Source of the DNA: Hordeum vulgare subsp. vulgare
Lineage: Eukaryota > Streptophyta > Magnoliopsida > Poales > Poaceae
Direction: 5' to 3'
Assembly: GCF_904849725.1 (NCBI RefSeq)
Contig: NC_058521.1
Location: forward strand, 558,144,176-558,208,175
Length of the DNA stretch: 64,000 bases
How positions within the stretch are numbered: the stretch's first letter is position 1; the number at the start of each line of letters is the position of its first letter. The position numbers and the translations under genes were made by a program. The notes beneath the pieces are model-generated. The model worked only from the letters and a program-made list of their open reading frames with translations. It searched no databases and had not been told where the DNA came from. Below, in pieces: positions 58,701-64,000 of this stretch.

Positions 58701-59555
58701 TGACGTGACGGCCCGGTGAAGCCGGAGTTCGCACGTAGTTGACGGTGGGGACGGACGTGGAGGCGGTGACGGTGACGGTGGTGGTGACGTGCCGGCGAGG
58801 AGGAGCCGGTGAGGAGGGCCCCGGTGAGGAGAGGCCCCCGGAGGTGGAGCCGCCGACGGGGAGGGGCGGCCACCGTAGAGAGGGCCGCCGGAGATGGACC
58901 TCCCGAAGGGGCCGGCCGCCGAGATGGGGGGGGCCGAGGTGGCCGGCGCCCCTGCCGGCGGGGTGGAGGCCGAGAGGTGGGGGGGTGCCGCCGGGAGAGG
59001 ATGCTCGGTGGAGGGAGGCGGCCGTGGGGAGAGGAGGCCGCCGGCGTGGTGAGGGGGACCGAGGGGGGGCCGCCGGTGGGAGGAGGAGTGGCCGCCGGGG
59101 GGGGGGGGGGGGGCTCGCCGGCGTGGTGAGGGGTGGCCGCCGGTGGGAGGAGGAGTGGCCGCCGGGGGGGGGGGGGGCTCGCCGGCGTGGTGAGGGGTGG
59201 CCGCCGGCCGGTGGGAGAGGGGCGGCCAGGGAGGGGCGAGATGGGGGAGAGGGGCGACAGGAGGGGAGGGAGTTGGGGCGAGATGAGGGGGTGTCGGTGG
59301 GGTGGGGAGGGTCATGAGAGGGGAGGGAGAGGTGGCGGCGTGGGGGTGGGGCCCCCCACGAGGGGGGGCTGGCGGCGGCGCCCAGGGGGGGAGGGAGTTG
59401 GCGTGGGGGGGTGGCGCCAGGAGGGCGTTAGGGTTTGGGGGGGGGGGGCGGCTGGGCCACTTGGCCCAGATTGGGCCGGCTGGGGGGGGCTTTCTTCCTC
59501 TTTTTTTTTTGTTTGTTTTGTTTTGTTTTTATTTTGTTTTCTCTTTTTTTTTTAT
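55770..59555 (-). repeat. Gypsy 5' LTR copy, truncated
   Basis: This copy matches the 3' LTR from its first base for about 3786 bp, then stops in a T-rich run. The last 400 bp or so of the LTR are missing. The missing part includes the end that would start transcription-side U3 on the minus strand. It shares gggtcctgccc, cgcaacccc and catgggcccag variants with the LTR at 60258, as against the 3' LTR. Confidence 0.9.
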
Positions 59556-59938
59556 TCAGAAGCGTAGGCAGTGAGATCAGACCCAGTCTCATCCCCAGCA
59601 GGAGCATGCGGGATGTATCTGAAAGGGCTCTCCTCCAGGTGAGGGTACGCTCCACGGAGACGGGTGATGGCGATGTAGGCCGCATCATGGACGGCCATCT
59701 CGACCGACACTCCAATACCACAGAACACGTGGCGCTCGAGGGTCTCACCGCCCCTCTGGTCGAAGATGCGAACCTCAGCCTGGTACTGGTACTGGTTGTA
59801 CTCGCGGAAATCCTCGAACACAGTGTACTCGGGGTACCAGCGATATCCCAGCCTGGTCAGGAGATCGACCAAAATGGCCGGGAACCCAGTCGTCTCGGTG
59901 GCCTGTGTCAGGCGCACGTGCTGTCTTCCGGGACGCAT
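59552..59938 (-). pseudogene. Truncated second copy of the extra ORF
   Basis: This 128-aa frame equals residues 1-127 of the extra ORF with one change near the start (Ala4 to Gly), then a new stop from junction sequence. The whole dsRNA-binding-like part is kept while the helical C-terminal half is lost. The acceptor-like sequence before the ATG is also copied. It lies in a 4488-bp tandem duplication. Confidence 0.8.
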
Positions 59939-60257
59939 CTGAAAATAAGATTGACGGATGTCAATGACAGTGTGTGTAATACATATTCAGGAGAAAAAGA
60001 GTAGATAGTCCAGCGCTCCGGATTGATGTGATTCGAGAACCTAATGTTAGAGTTAGTAAAATCTTTGACCCGAAAGAGAAGAGAAATTAGAGCCCAGAGT
60101 ATAGAAAAGGAGTAAAAGATACTAATACCACCCAATTGAGATGTGGGCCCGTAAGCCACAACATCAGTGTTAGTAAAGTTTTTCAAACACTAGACTCAAC
60201 TTCGGCCAAGGAGTTGGAAAGGGGGCTACCTACAGGCAGTTGGCTCTGATACCAACT
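59556..60257 (-). repeat. Duplicated 5' internal segment of the gypsy element
   Basis: This segment corresponds to 55068-55769 with a constant offset of 4488 bp. It joins directly to the truncated LTR on the left, through tttttattcagaagcg, and to a normal LTR on the right. It includes a second PBS (60242-60254). Identity is almost complete. Confidence 0.95.
60242..60254 (-). other. Gypsy primer-binding site, second copy
   Basis: This is the same 13-nt tRNA-Met site as at 55754-55766. It lies 3 nt from the LTR at 60258. It is probably the original site next to the complete 5' LTR. Confidence 0.85.
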
Positions 60258-63200
60258 TGTGACGCCCTCGGTTTAATCGTACGCTAATCATACACGCAAA
60301 TGCGTACGATCAAACCCAAGGACTCACGGGGAGATATCACAACACAACTCTAGACACAAATAAAATAACCTCAGCTTCATATTACAAGCCAGGGGCCTCG
60401 AGGGCTAGAATACGAAAGCTCGAAACACACGAGTCAGCGGAAGCAACAAATATCTGAGTACAGACATAAAACATGGGGTGCCTTAGAGAAGGCTAGCACA
60501 AAAGATACAACGATCGAACGAGGCGAGGCCTCCTGCCTGGGAACCTCCTAACTACTCCTGATCATCAGCGGCCTCCACGTAGTAGTAGGCACCGTCGGGG
60601 TAGCAGTCGTCGGCGGCGGGGACCTCCATCTCCTGGGCTTCATCATCTGGTCGCAGCAAATGGATCAAGGGGACAAGGGGGGAGCAAAGCAGCGGTGAGT
60701 ACTCATCCAAAGTACTCGCAAGTCTTACATCAGAACTATTCTAATTATGCATCAGTATCAAAGAAGGGGGTTATATGTGGACTGACTGCAGCAATGCGAG
60801 AATAGAGAGGGAAGGCCTAGTCCTATCGAAGACTAGCATCTTCAGGGTCTTGCAGCAATAGACGAGAGTAGAACACGGGTAACACAATAATAGTCATATT
60901 GTTGCAGCAATGTTAAAGCGAGGTCACGCCTAAGGATCCTCCCTCGACTCCCTGCGAGGAAGCAATCCCGAGGCAAACTAATTCCAGTTAAGTAACAATT
61001 GTAGTTGTATAAGATCGGGGCACAACTCCAAGTCGTCCTGTAACCGTGGACACGGCTATCCGAATAGTTAATTTTCATCCCTGCAGGGGTGCACCACATG
61101 TCCCGTCACGCTCGATAACACTCTGGCCGGACATACTTTTCTGGGTCCTGCCCGGCCTCGGAATATCGACACGTCGCAACCCCACCTAAGACTAATCAGA
61201 GAGGCCAGCCCGCCGGTCTAAATCCTAAGCACAAAGGGTTCATGGGCCCAGTTCCCCTTCACGCTCCTGCACGTGGCGTGGGCGGCCGACGTCAGTCCTA
61301 GCATCCCTTAATCACAAGCGCGATGCATCTCGGGACCACTCGGGCGCGCGCCGCTACACTGCTGGCATCTGAAAAGCTTCGGCTGATACCGCGACGCCGA
61401 GTACCCATAATTCTTCCCGCGTAGCCGGTTAGTGCGAAAAGGTCTCCGACCAACCCAGATCAAATACCCAAATCCATTAGCATTTTAATTAGGCCAGCAA
61501 CACAGTCTCGCGGGAATCCACCCGTCTTACAACTAATCACCGAAGATCCCAGTAACATGGTCGAGTAACTGTGTGGTCGTAAAATCGGGGGAATCCGAGG
61601 TATCACCCTCGTTGGATTCCGAACGATGTACCCGTCAAGGTGGGCTTAGAGGAATCACCCTCGGGGGTCCCACACTCGCGGGGTGGCACGACAGAGACGT
61701 CATCGGGAATGGTGAAAGAGGAATCACCCTCGATAACCACGACCGACTAGCTATACTACAGAGATATCATCAGGAGTACTTAGCGAGGTGTCACCCTCGG
61801 TACCCGATAGTATCGCTGTAGCGTCGTACAACGAAGGGGGTGAATGTGCTGTGTCGGGTCTGGCTCGTCGATCAAAGATCGAGATTTGAAAACAAGCGGG
61901 GCAACTGAGCTACGGGGTCAGAGGGGAAAGACTGCTCCACCTATACTAAGCATATTAAAGGTACAGGACTGAAAGTAGCAGTTCATCAAAAACAGGCTAT
62001 GCATCAGATATAGGAGCTAACTACAACAGTAGCAAAATACTAATGCAAGCAGTAGGAAGAAAGACATAGGCGATATAGGAATGATCAAGGGGAATTTGCT
62101 TGCCTTGCTTCTCTGCGGCAATGGACTGATCGGCAGGGTCGTAGATGTACCCGGCAGCAGCGTCAGTCTCGGGGTCTACCGGTAAGAAGAGGGGGAAGAA
62201 ACAATAAATAATAGCACCGATGCAACACAAAACACGACATGGAAAAATATGCAGGCTAGGCATGAGCTAACGCAGGAACATCCGTCATAGACGGGTCGGA
62301 AGGATATCTGACGATATTTTCCGGGTCTCGGGCTACTACCGGTTACACTGGAAACGATGGAAACATTCCATGTTTGCTATGCTAGGGACGCGTGACAGAC
62401 GAACGGGCCGTGTATCCGGGTTCGTCTCGCTCTGCTGATCAACTTTCATGTTGAAATTATTTTGATCTGACTTACGGATTATTTAATATTAATTTTTAAA
62501 GTTTTATTAATTATTTAAGAATTAAAAACAGATTTAAAAGATTTAGTAAAATCCTATTATGACATCATCGCGATGTCAGGCTGACATCACATTTGACCGG
62601 TCAACTGACCAGCGGGTCCCGAACGTCATAGGCACAAGTTTTTATTAAGATTAATTATTTATTAATCAGATTAATTCAACGAGGGACCCACGTGTCATAC
62701 TCTAATTATGTTAATTAATTATTATAACTAATATATCTATTTATTTATTTATTTAAGAAAAACATTATTTTTAATTATCGCGTGGGGCCTCCCTGTCATT
62801 GACAGCGGTGTATTGGCCCCACCGGTAAGTGGCCTAAGGTTATTTCCTCATTTATTTTTATTAGATACCTATCCGTGCAAATACCGTATTCCTCTAAATA
62901 CCCAAATACACAAATACATACATCACATCTCATACATACATACATACATACGCATCTAATACACAATTTATTCTTTTTCATTTTTCCTTTCTCTCAACAC
63001 TCATCTCTCTCTCTCTGTTAACAGAGACAGAGAACAATTTTCTCTAACACCACCTAGAAGAACCAAATACTCAAATCCTCCTACCGGAGTCTACCCTCGA
63101 CGGATCGAGGCCCCGTTTGCCGGAACGGAACCGTGACGTCGAGGAGAACGGTAAGGTGGGAGGAGCCCGAGGAGGGGCTCACCGACGGTGACGTGACGGC

Positions 63201-64000
63201 CCGGTGAAGCCGGAGTTCGCACGTAGTTGACGGTGGGGACGGACGTGGAGGCGGTGACGGTGACGGTGGTGGTGACGTGCCGGCGAGGAGGAGCCGGTGA
63301 GGAGGGCCCCGGTGAGGAGAGGCCCCCGGAGGTGGAGCCGCCGACGGGGAGGGGCGGCCACCATAGAGAGGGCCGCCGGAGATGGACCTCCCGAAGGGGC
63401 CGGCCGCCGAGATGGGGGGGGCCGAGGTGGCCGGCGCCCCTGCCGGCGGGGTGGAGGCCGAGAGGTGGGGGGGTGCCGCCGGGAGAGGATGCTCGGTGGA
63501 GGGAGGCGGCCGTGGGGAGAGGAGGCCGCCGGCGTGGTGAGGGGGACCGAGGGGGGGCCGCCGGTGGGAGGAGGAGTGGCCGCCGGGGGGGGGGGGCTCG
63601 CCGGCGTGGTGAGGGGTGGCCGCCGGTGGGAGGAGGAGTGGCCGCCGGGGGGGGGGGGGCTCGCCGACGTGGTGAGGGGTGGCCGCCGGCCGGTGGGAGA
63701 GGGGCGGCCAGGGAGGGGCGAGATGGGGGAGAGGGGCGACAGGAGGGGAGGGAGTTGGGGCGAGATGGGGGGGTGTCGGTGGGGTGGGGAGGGTCACGAG
63801 AGGGGAGGGAGAGGTGGCGGCGTGGGGGTGGGGCCCCCCACGAGGGGGGGCTGGCGGCGGCGCCCAGGGGGGGGGAGGGAGTTGGCGTGGGGGGGTGGCG
63901 CCAGGAGGGCGTTAGGGTTTGGGGGGGGGGGGGCGGCTGGGCCACTTGGCCCAGATTGGGCCGGCTGGGGGGGGGCTTTCTTCCTCTTTTTTTTTTGTTT
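60258..64000 (-). repeat. Gypsy 5' LTR, outer copy, runs off right edge
   Basis: It starts tgtgacgccctcgg and follows the 3' LTR for the visible 3743 bp. Outside the G runs I noticed only about five substitutions relative to the 3' LTR. The window ends close to the point where the inner copy is truncated, so it cannot be seen whether this LTR is complete. Confidence 0.93.

Larger units (their letters stand above)
45658..64000 (-). mobile_element. Young gypsy chromovirus with extra ORF and tandem-duplicated 5' end
   Basis: The plus-strand layout is 3' LTR (45658-49856), PPT, Gag-Pol, extra ORF, PBS (55754-55766), 5' LTR truncated at 59555, a second copy of the extra-ORF start and PBS (59556-60257), and a further LTR from 60258 past the edge. 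RT precedes integrase, so it is Ty3/gypsy. The integrase C-terminus resembles Tekay/Del chromoviruses. The left flank cgtcc (45653-45657) should recur after the last LTR. The Gag-Pol frame is uninterrupted and the LTRs are nearly identical, so insertion is recent. Confidence 0.93.

Noticed and set aside
45658..64000. Two or three independent gypsy insertions
   Set aside because: Only one Gag-Pol is present and the duplicated part has a constant 4488-bp offset with no TSD at the inner junction. A tandem duplication explains it better.

Overview
The window looks like nuclear DNA of a Triticeae grass (wheat, goatgrass or close relative). The reasons are nested LTR retrotransposons of BARE/WIS/Angela, large-LTR gypsy and Athila-like types, a Cassandra TRIM, grass MITEs, and one spliced plant gene. 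Almost everything outside that gene is transposable-element DNA. No bacterial operon, CRISPR array, tRNA gene or true rRNA gene was seen.

Left part (1-28368), a nest of retrotransposons. The oldest layer is copia element B on the minus strand (13820-28368). A BARE/WIS-like copia element C (plus strand, 17586-26168, two 1811-bp LTRs, TSD ccatg) is inserted in its gag. Its reverse transcriptase is cut at 13819 by a gypsy-type LTR called D (plus strand). D itself carries two insertions: copia element A (minus strand, runs off the left edge, LTR ends at 6020) and a 4860-bp solo LTR E (8429-13288, TSD agtat). E is related to D but inverted, so the two form long inverted-repeat arms.

Middle part (28369-41346). 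A zinc-knuckle ORF is split by a 362-bp MITE. After it come a Helitron-like 3' terminus that is duplicated in tandem and a 1.6-kb PIF/Harbinger-like DNA transposon with a decayed ORF. The only clear host gene follows: a four-coding-exon SDE3-type RNA helicase on the minus strand (34229-37426), with a probable 5'UTR intron upstream. Its helicase motifs are complete and its tail is rich in GW/WG motifs. A GC-rich degenerate block then holds a complete Cassandra TRIM (40532-41256, TSD tggag) whose LTRs carry 5S-rRNA-like sequence.

Right part (41347-64000). An Athila-like element with a broken gag-protease (41347-45501) is followed by a fragment of a BARE/WIS-type LTR (45502-45657). That LTR is interrupted by a young gypsy chromovirus on the minus strand (45658 to beyond the right edge). 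It has 4.2-kb LTRs, an uninterrupted 1495-aa Gag-Pol and an extra 262-aa ORF between the primer-binding site and gag. The N-terminal part of this extra ORF looks like a double-stranded-RNA-binding domain. A 4488-bp tandem duplication gives the element a second, truncated 5' LTR plus a second copy of the PBS and of the start of the extra ORF. All ages and domain calls come from reading the sequence by eye.
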